Shown: piece after piece, positions 11,741-26,300 of the stretch
Layout: every line of letters starts with the position of its first letter
Position numbering within the stretch: the first letter of the stretch is position 1
NCBI RefSeq assembly: GCF_902167145.1
Contig: NC_050100.1
Coordinates: 201,661,974 to 201,725,973, forward strand
DNA length: 64,000 bases
Source: Zea mays
Taxonomy: Eukaryota > Streptophyta > Magnoliopsida > Poales > Poaceae
Direction of reading: 5' to 3'
Made by a program: the position numbers and the translations under genes
The notes under the pieces: model-generated
Databases searched by the model: none
Seen by the model: the letters and a program-made list of their open reading frames with translations, nothing else
What the model was told of the DNA's origin: nothing

Positions 11741-14340
11741 TACGGATTTTTGACCAAGAAATGGTCACCACCAGAAATCCAAGAATGTGATCTATGGCAA
11801 GGAAACATATGTGGGGTGAGGTGTACGAGCCACTGGTCGATAATCAATGGCCACACAACCCCCATTTTTGTCGAAAATAGCCATAAATGACCATTTTCAA
11901 TAATACCAAAGGCTAACACGTACGGATTTTTAACCAAAAAATGGTCTCCACCAGAAATCCAAGAATGTGATCTATGGCAAGTAAACATATGTGGGGTGAG
12001 GCATACGAGCCTCTGGTCGATGATAAATGGCCACACAACCCTCATTTTAGTCAAAAATAGCCATGAACGACCATTTTCAATAATACCGAAGGCTAACACC
12101 AACAGATTTTTGACCAAGAAATGGTCTCCACCAGAAATCCAAGAATGTGATCTATAGCAAGAAAATATATGTGGGGTGAAGTGTACGAGCCTCTGGTCGA
12201 TGATCAATGGCCACACAACCCCCATTTTTGTCGAAAATAGCCATGAACGACCATTTTCAATGACACTGAAGGCTAACACCTACGAATTTTTGACCAACAA
12301 ATGGTCTCCACGAGAAATCCAAGATTGTGATCTATGGCAAGAAAACATATGTGGGTGAAGTGTACGAGCCTCTGGTCGATGATCAATGGCCACACAACCC
12401 CCATTTTTGTCGAAAATAGCCATAAACGACCATTTTCAATGACACTAAAGGCTAACACCTATGGATTTTTGACCAAGAAATGGTCTCCACCATAAATCCA
12501 AGAATGTGATCTATGGCAAGGAAACATATGTGTAGTGAGGTGTATGAGCCTCTGGTCGAAGATCAATGGCCACACAACCCCCATTTGTGTCGAAAATAGC
12601 CATGAATGACCATTTTCAATAATACCGAAGGCTAACACGTACGGATTTTTGACCAAGAAATAGTCTCCACCAGAAATCCAAGAATGTGATCTATGGCAAG
12701 GAAACATATGTGGGGTGAGGTGTATGAGCCTCTGGTCGATGATCAATGGCCACACAACCCCCATTTTTGTCGAAAATAGCCATGAACGACCATTTACAAT
12801 AATACCGAAGGCTAACACCTACGGATTTTTGACCAAGAGAAGATCTCCACCAGAAATCCAAGAATTAGATCTATGGCAAGGAAACATATGTGGGGTGAGG
12901 TGTACGAGCCTCTGATCGATGATCAATGGCCACAAAACCCCCATTTTTGTCGAAAATAGCCATGAACGACCATTTTCAATAATTCTGAAGGCTAACACCT
13001 ACGGATTATTGACCAAGAAATCGTCTCCACCAGAAATCCAAGAATATGATCTATGGCAAGGAAACATATTGGGGTGAGGTGTACGAGCCTCTGGTCGATG
13101 ATCAATGGCCACACAACCCCCATTTTTGTCAAAAACAGCCATGAACGACCATTTTCAATAATACCGAAGGCTAACACGTACGGATTTTTGACCAAGAAAT
13201 GGCCTCCACGAGAAATCCAAGATTGTGATCTATGGCAATTAAACATATGTGGGGTGAGGTGTACGAGCCTCTGGTCGATGATAAATGGCCACACAACCCC
13301 CATTTTTGTCGAAAATAGCCATGAACGACCATTTTCAATAATACCGAAGGCTAACACCTACGGATTTTTGACCAAGAAATGGTCTCCACCAGAAATCCAA
13401 GAATGTGATCTATGGCAAGGAAACATATGTGGGATGAGGTGTACGAGCCCCTGGTCGATTATCAATGGCCACACAACCCCCATTTTGTCGAAAATTGCCA
13501 TGAACGACTATTTTCAATGACACTGAAGGCTAACACCTATGGATTTTTGACCAAGAACTGGTCTCCACCATAGATCCAAGAATGTGATCTATGGCAAGAA
13601 AACATATGTGTAGTGCGGTGTATGAGCCTCTGGTTGAAGATAAATGGCCACACAACCCCCATTTTTGTTGAAAATAGCCATGAATGACCATTTTCAATAA
13701 TACCGAAGGCTAACACATTCAGATTTTTGCCCAAGAAATGGTCTCCACCAGAAATCCAAAAATGTGATCTATGTCAAGGAAACATTTGTGGGGTGAGGTG
13801 TATGAGCCTCTGGTCGATGATCAATGGCCACAGAACCTCAATTTTGTCAAAAATAGCCATGAACGACCATTTTCGATAATACCGAATGCTAACACGTACA
13901 TATTTTTGACCAAGAAATGGTCTCCACCATAGATCCAAGAATGTGATATATGGCAAGAAAACATATGTGTAGTGACCAAGAAATCGTCTCCACCAGAAAT
14001 CCAAGAATATGATCTATGGCAAGGAAACATATTGGGGTGAGGTGTACGAGCCTCTGGTCGATGATCAATGGCCACACAACCCCCATTTTGTCGAAAATAG
14101 CCATGAACGACCATTTTCAATAATACCAAAGGCTAACACGTACGAATTTTTGACCAAGAAATGGTCTCCACCATAAATCCAAGAGTGTGCTCTATGGCAA
14201 GGAAACATATGTGGGGTTAGGTGTACGAGCCTCTGGTCGATGATAAATGGCCACACAACCCCCATTTTTGATGAAAATAGCCATGAACCACCATTTTCAA
14301 TAATACCGAAAGCTAACACCTACGGATTTTTGACCAGCAA
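11741..14340 (-). repeat. S180 monomers, mixed subtypes
   Basis: About 14 reverse monomers including TGACACTGAAGG, TGACACTAAAGG and ATAATACCGAAGG versions, with no clean HOR copy inside the stretch. It contains a truncated monomer at 13,907-13,972. Several 1-bp deletions occur in CCCCATTTTG and GTGGGTGAGG, which shift the monomer frame. No unrelated sequence is seen. Confidence 0.85.
13907..13972 (-). repeat. Truncated 66-bp S180 monomer
   Basis: TGACCAAGAAATGG at 13,907 is followed by TGACCAAGAAATCG only 66 bp later instead of about 180. The monomer runs to TGTGTAGTGA and then jumps into the TGACCAAG start of another unit. The shared TGA (GTAGTGAGG against TTTTGACC) marks a deletion of about 114 bp through short homology. 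Confidence 0.85.
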
Positions 14341-17300
14341 TGGTCTCCACCAGAAATCCAAGAATGTGGTCTATGGCAAGGAAACATATGTGGGGTGAGG
14401 TGTATGAGCCTTTGGTCGATGATCAGTGGCCACACAACCCCCATTTTTGTCGAAAATAGCCATGAACGACAATTTTCAATAATACCGAAGGCTAACACCT
14501 ACGGATTTTTGACCAAGAAATGGTCACCACCAGAAATCCAAGAATGTGGTCTATGGCAAGGAAACACATGTGGGTGAGGTGTATGAGCCTTTGGTCGATG
14601 ATCAATTGCCACACAACTCCCATTTTTGTCGAAAGTAGCCATGAACGACCATTTTCAATAATACCGAAGGCTAACACCTACGGATTTTTGACCAAGAAAT
14701 GGTCTCCACCAGAAATCCAAGAATGTGATATATGGCAAGGAAACTTATGTGGGGTGAGGTGTACGATCCTCTGGTCGATGATCAATGGAGACACAACCCC
14801 CATTTTTGTCGAAAATAGCCATGAATGACCATTTTCAATGACACTAAAGGCTAACACCTACGAATTTTTGACCAACAAATGGTCTCCACGAGAAATCCAA
14901 GATTCTGATCTATGGCAAGAAAACATATGTGGGGTGAAGTGTATGAGCCTCTAGTCGATGATCAATGGCCACACAACCCCCATTTTAGTCGAAAATAGCC
15001 ATGAGCGACCATTTTCAATGACACTGAAGGCTAACACCTATGAATTTTTGACCAAGAAATGGTCTCTACCATAAATCCAAGAATGTGATCTATGGCAAGG
15101 AAACATATGTGTAGTGAGGTGTATGAGCCTCTGGTCGATGATCAATGGCCACACAACCCCCATTTTGCCGAAAATAGCCATCAACGACCATTTTCAATAA
15201 TACCGAAGGCTAACACGTACAAATTTTTGACCAAGAAATGGTCTCCACCAGAAATCCAAGAATGTGATCTATGTCAAGGAAACATATGTGGGGTGAGGTG
15301 CACGAGCCTCTGGTCGATGATAAATGGCCACACAACCCCCATTTTTGATGAAAATAGCCATGAACGACCATTTTCAATAATACCGAAAGCTAACACCTAC
15401 GGATTTTTGACCAACAAATGGTCTCCACCAGAAATCCAAGAATGTGGTATATGGCAAGGAAACATATGTGGGGTGAGGTGTATGAGCCTTTGGTCGATGA
15501 TCAATGGCCACACAACCCCCATTTTTGTCGAAAATAGCTATGAACGACCATTTTCAATAATACCGAAGGCTAACACCTACGGATTTTTGACCAAGAAATG
15601 GTCACCACCAGAAATCCAAGAATGTGGTCTATGGCAAGGAAACACATGTGGGTGAGGTGTATGATCCTTTGGTCAATGATCAATTGCCACACAACCCCCA
15701 TTTTTGTCGAAAGTAGCCATGAACGACCATTTTCAATAATACCGAAAGCTAACACCAACGGATTTTTGACCAAGAAATGGTCTCCACCAGAAATCCAAGA
15801 ATGTGATATATGGCAAGGAAACTTATGTGGGGTGAGGTGTACGATCCTCTGGTCGATGATCAATGGCGACACAACCCCCATTTTTGTCGAAAATAGCCAT
15901 GAATGACCATTTTCAATGACACTGAAGGTTAACACCTACGAATTTTTGACCAACAAATGGTCTCCACGAGAAATCCAAGATTCTGATCTATGGCAAGAAA
16001 ACATATGTGGGGTAAAGTGTACGAGCCTCTGGTCGATGATCAATGGCCACACAACCCCCATTTTTGTCGAAAATAGCCATGAGCGACCATTTTCAATGAC
16101 ACTGAAGGCTAATACCTATGAATTTTTGACCAAGAAATGGTCTCTACCATAAATCCAAGAATGTGATCTATGGCAAGGAAACATATGTGTAGTGAGGTGT
16201 ATGAGCCTCTGGTCGAAGATCAATGACCACACAACCCCCATTTGTGTCGAAAATAGCCATGAATGACCATTTTCAATAATACCGAAGGCTAACACGTACG
16301 GATTTTTGACCAAGAAATGGTCTCCACCAGAAATCCAAGAATGTGATCTATGGCAAGGAAACATATGTGGGGTGAATTGTACGAGCCTCCGGTCGATGAT
16401 AAATGGCCACACAACCCCCATTTTAGTCGAAAATAGCCATGAACGACCATTTTCAACAATACCGAATGCTAACACCAACAGATTTTTGACCAAGAAATGG
16501 TCGCCTCTAGAAATCCAAGAATGTGATATATGGCAAGAAAACATATGTGGGGTGAAGTGTACGAGCCTCTGGTCGATGATCAATGGACACACAACCCCCA
16601 TTTTTGTCGAAAATAACCATGAACGACCATTTTCAATGACACTAAAGGCTAACACCTATGGATTTCTGACCAAGAAATGGTCTCCACCATAAATCCAAGA
16701 ATGTGATCTATGGCAAGGAAACATATGTGTAGTGAGGTGTATGAGCCTCTGGTCGAAGATCAATGGCCACACAACCCCCATTTTTGTCGAAAATAGCCAT
16801 GAATGACCATTTTCAAAAATACCAAAGGCTAACACATTCGGATTTTTTCCCAAGAAATGGTCTCCACCAGAAATCCAAGAATGTGATCTATGGCAAGGAA
16901 ACATATGTGGGGTGAGGTGTACGAGCCTCTGGTCGATGATCAATGGCCACACAACCCCCATTTTGCCGAAAATAGCCATCAACGACCATTTTCAATAATA
17001 CCGAATGCTAACACGTACGAATTTTTGACCAAGAAATGGTCTCCACCAGAAATCCAAGAATATGATCTATGGCAAGGAAACATATGTGGGGTGAGGTGTA
17101 CGAGCCTCTGGTCGATGATAAATGGCCACACAACCCCAATTTTTTATGAAAATAGCCATGAACGACCATTTTCAATAATACCGAAAGCTAACACCTACGG
17201 ATTTTTGACCAACAAATGGTCTCCACCAGAAATCCAAGAATGTGGTCTATGGCAAGGAAACATATGTTGGGTGAGGTGTATGAGCCTTTGGTCGATGATC

Positions 17301-17830
17301 AATGGCCACACAACCCCCATTTTTGTCGAAAATAGCCATGAACGACCATTTTCAATAATACCGAAGGCTAACACCTACGGATTTTTGACCAAGAAATGGT
17401 CACCACTAGAAATCCAAGAATGTGTTCTATGGCAAGGAAACACATGTGGGTGAGGTGTATGAGCCTTTGGTCGATGATCAATTGCCACACAACCCCCATT
17501 TTTGTCGAAAGTAGCCATGAACGACCATTTTCAATAATACCGAAGGCTAACACCTACAGATTTTTGACCAAGAAATGGTCTCCACCAGAAATCCAAGAAT
17601 GTGATATATGGCAAGGAAACTTATGTGGGGTGAGGTGTACGATCCTCTGGTCGATGATCAATGGACACACAACCCCCATTTTTGTCGAAAATAACCATGA
17701 ACGACCATTTTCAATGACACTAAAGGCTAACACCTATGGATTTCTGACCAAGAAATGGTCTCCACCATAAATCCAAGAATGTGATCTATGGCAAGGAAAC
17801 ATATGTGTAGTGAGGTGTATGAGCCTCTAG
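14341..17830 (-). repeat. 6-mer and 10-mer higher-order repeats in S180
   Basis: A monomer with GGTCACCACCAGAAATCC, CACATGTGGGTGAGG and a CGAAAGTAGCC variant occurs near 14,523, 15,601 and 17,399 (with CACTAGAAATCC in the last). The spacings are 1,078 (6-mer) and 1,798 (10-mer). The following CTTATGTGGGG plus GATCCTCTGG monomer recurs at the same intervals. A CATCAACGACC variant near 15,179 and 16,977 gives the same 1,798 offset. The unit reappears in part at 23.5-24.1 kb. Confidence 0.85.
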
Positions 17831-20800
17831 TCGAAGATCAATGGCCACACAACCCCCATTTTTGCCAAAAATAGCCATGAATGACCATTTTCAAAAATAC
17901 CAAAGGCTAACACATTCGGATTTTTTCCCAAGAAATGGTCTCCACCAGAAATCCAAGAATGTGATCTATGGCAAGGAAACATATGTGGGGTGAGGTGTAC
18001 GAGCCTTTGGTCGATGATCAATGGCCACATGACCCCCATTTTTGTCGAAAATAGCCATGAATGACCATTTTCAATAATACCGAAGGCTAACACGTACGGA
18101 TTTTTGACCAAAAAATGGTCTCCACCAGATATCCAAGAATGTGATCTATGGCAAGGAAACATATGTGGGGTGAGGTGTATGAGCCTCTGGTCGATAATAA
18201 ATGGTCACACAACCCCCATTTTAGTCGAAAATAGCCATGAACGACCATTTTCAATAATACCGAAGGCTAACACTTACGGATTTTGACCAAGAAATGGTCT
18301 CCACCAGAAATCCAAGAATGTGATCTATGTCAAGGAAACTTATGTGGGGTGAGGTGTACGAGCCTCTGGTCGATGATCAATGGCCACACAACCCCCATTT
18401 TTGTCGAAAATAGCCATGAGCGACCATTTTCAATGACACTGAAGGCTAACACCTATGAATTTTTGACCAAGAAATGGTCTCTACCATAAATCCAAGAATG
18501 TGATATATGGCAAGGAAACTTATGTGGGGTGAGGTGTATGAGCCTCTGGTAAAAGATCAATGGCCACACAACCCCCATTTGTGTCGAAAATAGCCATGAA
18601 TGACCATTTTCAATAATACCGAAGGCTAACACTAACACCTACGAATTTTTGACCAACAAATGGTCTCCACGAGAAATCCATGATTCTGATCTATGGCAAG
18701 AAAACATATGTGGGGTGAAGTGTACGAGCCTCTGGTTGATGATCAATGGCCACAGAACCCCCATTTTTGTCGAAAATAGCCATGAGCGACCATTTTCAAT
18801 GACACTGAAGGCTAACACCTATGAATTTTTGACCAAGAAATGGTCTCTACCATAAATCCAAGAATGTGATCTATGGCAAGGAAACATATGTGTAGTGAGG
18901 TGTATGAGCCTCTGGTCGAAGATCAATGGCCACACAACCCCCTTTTGTGTCGAAAATAGCCATGAATGACCATTTTCAATAATACCGAAGGCTAACACGT
19001 ACGGATTTTTGACCAAGAAATGGACTCCACCAGAAATCCAAGAATGTGATCTATGGCAAGGAAACATATGTGGGGTGAATTGTACGAGCCTCCGGTCGAT
19101 GATAAATGGCCACACAACCCCCATTTTAGTCGAAAATAGCCATGAACGACCATTTTCAACAATATCGAATGCTAACACCAACAGATTTTTGACCAAGAAT
19201 TGGTCTCCTCTAGAAATCCAATAATGTGATATATGGCAAGAAAACATATGTGGGGTGAAGTGTACGAGCCTCTGGTCGATGATCAATGGCCACACAACCC
19301 CCATTTTTGTCGAAAATAACCATGAACGACCATTTTCAATGACACTAAAGGCTAACACCTATGGATTTCTGACCAAGAAATGGTCTCCACCATAAATCCA
19401 AGAATGTGATCTATGGCAAGGAAACATATGTGTAGTGAGGTGTATGAGCCTCTGGTCGAAGATCAATGGCCACACAACCCCCATTTTTGTCGAAAATAGC
19501 CATGAATGACCATTTTCAAAAATACCAAAGGCTAACACATTCGGATTTTTTTCCCAAGAAATGGTCTCCACCAGAAATCCAAGAATGTGATCTATGGCAA
19601 GGAAACATATGTGGGGTGAGGTGTATGAGCATCTGGTCGATGATCAATGGCCACACAACCCCCATTTTGCCGAATATAGCCATCAACGACCATTTTCAAT
19701 AATACCGAAGGCTAACACGTACGAATTTTTGACCAATAAATGGTCTCCACCAGAAAATCCAAGAATGTGATCTATGGCAAGGAAACATATGTGGGGTGAG
19801 GTTTACGAGCCTCTAGTCGATGATAGATGGCCACACAACCCCCATTTTTGATGAAAATAGCCATGAGTGACCATTTTCAATAATACTAGAGGCTAACACC
19901 TACGGATTTTTGACTAAGAAATGGTCTCCACCAGAAATCCAAGAATGTGATCTATGGAAAGGAAACATATGTGGGGTGAGGTGTATGAGCCTCTGGTCGA
20001 TGATCAATGGCCACACAACCCCCATTTTTGTCGAAAATAGCCATGAACGACCATTTTCAATAATACCGAAGGCTAACACCTATGGATTTTTGACCAAGAA
20101 ATGGTCTCCACCAGAAATCCAAGAATGTGATCTACGGCAAGGAAACATATGTGGGGTGAGGTGTACGAGCCTCTGGTCGATGATCAATGGCCACACAACC
20201 CTATTTTTTGTCGAAAATAGCCATGAACGACCATTTTCAATGACACTGAAGGCTAACAACTACAGATTTTTGACCAAAAAATGGTCTCCACCATAAATCC
20301 AAGAATGTGATTTACGGCAAGGAAACATATGTGGGTTTAGGTGTACGAGCCTCTGGTCGATGATCAATGGCCACACAACCCTAATTTTTGTCGAAAATAG
20401 CCATGAACGACAATTTTCAATGACACTGAAGGCTAACACCTACGGATTTTTGACCAAGAAATGGTCTCCACCAGAAATCAAAGAATGTGGGGTTAGGTGT
20501 ACGAGCCTTTGGTCGATGATCAATGGCCACATGACCCCCATTTTTGTCGAAAATAGCCATGAATGACCATTTTCAATAATACCGAAGGCTAACACGTACG
20601 GATTTTTGACCAAAAAATGGTCTCCACCAGATATCCAAGAATGTGATCTATGGCAAGGAAACATATGTGGGGTGAGGTGTATGAGCCTCTGGTCGATAAT
20701 AAATGGCCACACAACCGCCATTTTAGTCGAAAATAGCCATGAACGACCATTTTCAATAATACCGAAGGCTAACACTTACGAATTTTTGACCAAGAAATGG

Positions 20801-20955
20801 TCTCTACCAGAAATCCAAGAATGTGATCTATGTCAAGGAAACTTATGTGGGGTGAGGTGTACGAGCCTCTGGTCGATGATCAATGGCCACACAACCCCCA
20901 TTTTTGTCGAAAATAGCCATGAGCGACCATTTTCAATGACACTGAAGGCTAACAC
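17831..20955 (-). repeat. S180 monomers, mixed HOR fragments
   Basis: About 17 monomers mixing pieces of surrounding HORs. A monomer with CCACCAGATATCC and GGTCGATAATAAATGG at about 18,104-18,286 recurs at about 20,606, offset about 2,502 (14 monomers). A small 6-bp duplication (CTAACACTAACACC) lies near 18,629. The CATCAACGACC marker recurs near 19,681. A 24-bp internal deletion lies near 20,486. Confidence 0.82.
20480..20500 (-). repeat. 24-bp deletion within a monomer, shared with 25.85 kb
   Basis: The monomer reads AAAGAATGTGGGGTTAGG. The GATCTATGGCAAGG segment and the following ACATATG are missing, joined through the repeated ATGTG. The same deletion is found near 25,853 (AAAAAATGTGGGGTGAGG). 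A rare shared deletion indicates common descent of 20.2-20.7 and 25.5-26.0 kb. Confidence 0.85.
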
Positions 20956-23316
20956 CTATGAATTTTTGACCAAGAAATGGTCTCTACCATAAATCCAAGA
21001 ATGTGATCTATGGCAAGGAAACATATGTGTAGTGAGGTGTATGAGCCTCTGGTCGAAGATCAATGGCCACACAACCCCCATTTGTGTCGAAAATAGCCAT
21101 GAATGACCATTTTCAATAATACCGAAGGCTAACACGTACGCATTTTTGACCAAGAAATGGACTCCACCAGAAATCCAAGAATGTGATCTATGGCAAGGAA
21201 ACATATGTGGGGTGAATTGTACGAGCCTCTGGTCGATGATCAATGGCCACACAACCCCCATTTTTGTCGAAAATAGCCATGAGCGACCATTTTCAATGAC
21301 ACTGAAGGCTAACACCTATGAATTTTTGACCAAGAAATGGTCTCTACCATAAATCCAAGAATGTGATCTATGGCAAGGAAACATATGTGTAGTGAGGTGT
21401 ATGAGCCTCTGGTCGAAGATCAATGGCCACACAACCCCCATTTGTGTCGAAAATAGCCATGAATGACCATTTTCAATAATACCGAAGGCTAACACGTACG
21501 GTTTTTTGACCAAGAAATGGACTCCACCAGAAATCCAAGAATGTGATCTATGGCAAGGAAACATATGTGGGGTGAATTGTACGAGCCTCTGGTCGATGAT
21601 CAATGGCCACACAACCCCCATTTTTGTCGAAAATAGCCATGAGCGACCATTTTCAATGACACTGAAGGCTAACACCTATGAATTTTTGACCAAGAAATGG
21701 TCTCCACCAGAAATCCAAGAATGTGATCTATGGCAAGGAAACATATGTGGGGTGAGGTTTACGAGCCTCTAGTCGATGATCAATGGCCACACAACCCCCA
21801 TTTTTGTCGAAAATAGCCACGAGCGACCATTTTCAATGACACTGAAGGCTAACACCTATGAATTTTTGACCAAGAAATGGTCTCTACCATAAATCCAAGA
21901 ATGTGATCTATGGCAAGGAAACATATGTGTAGTGAGGTGTATGAGCCTCTGGTCGAAGATCAATGGCCACACAACCCCCATTTATGTCGAAAATAGCCAT
22001 GAATGACCATTTTCAATAATACCGAAGGCTAACACGTACGGATTTTTGACCAAGAAATGGACTCCACCAGAAATCCAAGAATGTGATCTATGGCAAGGAA
22101 ACATATGTGGGGTGAATTGTACGAGCCTCTGGTCGATGATCAATGGCCACACAACCCCCATTTTTGTCGAAAATAGCCATGAGCGACCATTTTCAATGAC
22201 ACTGAAGGCTAACACCTATGAATTTTTGACCAAGAAATGGTCTCTACCATAAATCCAAGAATGTGATCTATGGCAAGGAAACATATGTGTAGTGAGGTGT
22301 ATGAGCCTCTGGTCGAAGATCAATGGCCACACAACCCCCATTTGTGTCGAAAATAGCCATGAATGACCATTTTCAATAATACCGAAGGCTAACACGTACG
22401 GATTTTTGACCAAGAAATGGACTCCACCAGAAATCCAAGAATGTGATCTATGGCAAGGAAACATATGTGGGGTGAATTGTACGAGCCTCTGGTCGATGAT
22501 CAATGGCCACACAACCCCCATTTTTGTCGAAAATAGCCATGAGCGACCATTTTCAATGACACTGAAGGCTAACACCTATGAATTTTTGACCAAGAAATGG
22601 TCTCCACCAGAAATCCAAGAATGTGATCTATGGCAAGGAAACATATGTGGGGTAAGGTTTACGAGCCTCTAGTCGATGATCAATGGCCACACAACCCCCA
22701 TTTTTGTCGAAAATAGCCACGAGCGACCATTTTCAATGACACTGAAGGCTAACACCTAGGAATTTTTGACCAAGAAATGGTCTCTACCATAAATCCAAGA
22801 ATGTGATCTATGGCAAGGAAACATATGTGTAGTGAGGTGTATGAGCCTCTGGTCGAAGATCAATGCCCACACAACCCCCATTTATGTCGAAAATAGCCAT
22901 GAATGACCATTTTCAATAATACCGAAGGCTAACACGTACGGATTTTTGACCAAGAAATGGACTCCACCAGAAATCCAAGAATGTGATCTATGGCAAGGAA
23001 ACATATGTGGGGTGAATTGTACGAGCCTCTGGTCGATGATCAATGGCCACACAACCCCCATTTTTGTCGAAAATAGCCATGAGCGACCATTTTCAATGAC
23101 ACTGAAGGCTAACACCTATGAATTTTTGACCAAGAAATGGTCTCTACCATAAATCCAAGAATGTGATCTATGGCAAGGAAACATATGTGTAGTGAGGTGT
23201 ATGAGCCTCTGGTCGAAGATCAATGGCCACACAACCCCCATTTGTGTCAAAAATAGCCATGAATGACCATTTTCAATAATACCGAAGGCTAACACGTACG
23301 GATTTTTGACCAAGAA
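20956..23316 (-). repeat. Most homogeneous S180 block: 900-bp HOR (dimer+dimer+monomer)
   Basis: Every monomer is exactly 180 bp here, with no indel for about 2.3 kb. The pattern is two near-identical 360-bp dimers followed by one 180-bp monomer (at about 21,676-21,855 and 22,576-22,755), giving a 900-bp unit. Offset-900 comparison shows only single differences, for example GGTGAGG/GGTAAGG near 21,753/22,653, CTATGAA/CTAGGAA near 21,860/22,760, and GGCCAC/GCCCAC near 21,965/22,865. Dimer copies at 20,956-21,315 and 21,316-21,675 are almost identical. High identity and absence of indels indicate the most recent amplification in the window. Confidence 0.93.
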
Positions 23317-26300
23317 TGGACTCCACCAGAAATCCAAGAATGTGATCTATGGCAAGGAAACATATGTGGGGTGAATTGTACGAGCCTCTGGTCGATGATA
23401 AATGGCCACACAACCCCCATTTTTGATGAAAATAGCCATGAACGACCATTTTCAATAATACCGAAAGCTAACACCTACGGATTTAGACCAACAAATGGTC
23501 TCCACCAGAAATCCAAGAATGTGGTCTATGGCAAGGAAACATATGTGGGGTGAGGTGTATGAGCCTTTGGTCGATGATCAATGGCCCCACAACCCCCATT
23601 TTTGTCAAAAATAGCCATGAACGACCATTTTCAATAATACCGAAGGCTAACACCTATGGAATTTTGACCAAGAAATGGTCACCACCAGAAATCCAAGAAT
23701 GTGGTCCATGGCAAGGAAACACATGTGGGTGAGGTGTATGAGCCTTTTGTCGATGATCAATTGCCACACAACCCCCATTTTTGTCGAAAGTAGTCATGAA
23801 CGACCATTTTCAATAATATTGAAGGCTAACACCTACGTATTTTTGACCAAGAAATGGTCTCCACCAGAAATCCAAGAATGTGATATATGGCAAGGAAACT
23901 TATGTGGGGTGAGGTGTACGATCCTCTAGTCGATGATCAATGGCGACACATCCCCCGTTTTTGTCGAAAATAGCCATGAATGACCATTTTCAATGACACT
24001 GATGGCTAACACCTACGAATTTTTGACCAACAAATGGTCTCCACGAGAAATCCAAGATTCTGATCTATGGCAAGAAAACATATGTGGGGTGAAGTGTACG
24101 AGCCTCTGGTCGATGATCAATGGCCACACAACCCCCATTTTTGTCGAAAATAGCCATGAACGACCATTTTCAATGACACTGAAGGCTAACACCTATGGAT
24201 TTTTGACCAAGAAATGGTATCTACCATAAATCCAAGAATGTGGTCTATGGCAAGGAAACATATGTGTAGTGAGGTGTATGAGGCTCTGGTCGAAGATCAA
24301 TGGCCACACAACCCCCATTTGTGTCGAAAATAGCCATGAATGACCATTTTCAATAATACCGAAGGCTAACACGTACGGATTTTTGACCAAGAAATGGTAT
24401 CCACCAGAAATCCAAGAATGTGATCTATGGCAAGGAAACATATGTGGGGTGAATTGTACGAGCCTCCGGTCGATGATAAATGGCCACACAATCCCCATTT
24501 TAGTCGAAAATAGCCATGAATGACCATTTTCAATAATACCGAAGGCTAACACCAACAGATTTTTGACCAAGAAATGGTCTCCTCCAGAAATCCAAGATTG
24601 CAATATATGGCAAGAAAACATATGTGGGGTGAAGTGTACGATCCTATGGTCGATGATCAATGGCCACACAACCCCCATTTTTGTCGAAAATAACCATGAA
24701 CGACCATTTTCAATGACACTAAAGGCTAACACCTATGGATTTCTGACCAAGAAATGGTCTCCACCATAAATCCAAGAATGTGATCTATGGGAAGGAAACA
24801 TATGTGTAGTGAGGTGTATGAGCCTCTGGGCGAAGATCAATAGCCACACAACCCCCATTTTTGTCGAAAATAGCCATGAATGACCATTTTCAAAAATACC
24901 AAAGGCTAACACATTCGGATTTTTCCCAAGAAATGGTCTCCACCAGAAATCCAAGAATGTGATCTATGGCAAGGAAACATATGTGGGGTGAGGTGTACGA
25001 GCCTCTGGTCGATGATCAATGGCCACACAACCCCCATTTTGCCGAAAATAGCCATCAACGACCATTTTCAATAATACTGAAGGCTAACACGTACGAATTT
25101 TTGACCAAGAAATGGTCTCCACCAGAAATCAAAGAATGTGATCTATGGCAAGGAAACATATGTGGGGTGAGGTTTACGAGCCTCTAGTCGATGATAGATG
25201 GCCACACAACCCCCATTTTTGATGAAAATAGCCATGAGCGACCATTTTCAGTAATACTAGAGGCTAACACCTACGGATTTTTGACTAAGAAATGGTCTCC
25301 ACCAGAAATCCAAGAATGTGATCTATGGCAAGGAAACATATGTGGGGTGAGGTGTATGAGCCTCTGGTCGATGATCAATGGCCACACAACCCCCATTTTT
25401 GTCGAAAATAGCCATGAACGACCATTTTCAATAATACCGAAGGCTAACACCTACGGATTTTTGACCAAGAAATGGTCTCCACCAGAAATCCAAGAATGTG
25501 ATCTACGGCAAGGAAACATATGTGGGGTGAGGTGTACGAGCCTCTGGTCGATGATCAATGGCCACACAATCCTATTTTTTGTCGAAAATAGCCATGAACG
25601 ACCATTTTCAATGACACTGAAGGCTAACAACTACGGATTTTTGACCAAAAAATGGTCTCCACCATAAATCCAAGAATGTGATCTACGGCAAGGAAACATA
25701 TGTCGGTTTAGGTGTACGAGCCTCTGGTCGATGATCAATGGCCACACAACCCTAATTTTTGTCGAAAATAGCCATGAACGACCATTTTCAATGACACTGA
25801 AGGCTAACACCTACGGATTTTTGACCAAGAAATGGTCTCCACCAGAAATAAAAAATGTGGGGTGAGGTGTACGAGCCTTTGGTCGATGATCAATGGCACA
25901 TGACCCCCATTTTTGTCGAAAATAGCCATGAATGACCATTTTCAATAATACCGAAGGCTAACACGTACAGATTTTTGACCAAGAAATGGTCTCCACCAGA
26001 TATCCAAGAATGTTATCTATGGCAAGGAAACATATGTGGGGTGAGGTGTATGAGCCTCTGGTCGATGATAAATGGCCACACAACCCCCATTTTAGTCGAA
26101 AATAGCCATGAACGACCATTTTCAATAATACCGAAGGCTAACACCAACAGATTTTTGACCAAAAAATGGTCTCCACCAGAAATCCAAGAATGTGATCTAT
26201 GGCAAGAAAACATATGTGGGGTGAAGTGTACGAGCCTCTGGTCGATGATCAATGGCCACACAACCCCCATTTTTGTCGAAAATATCCATGAACGACCATT

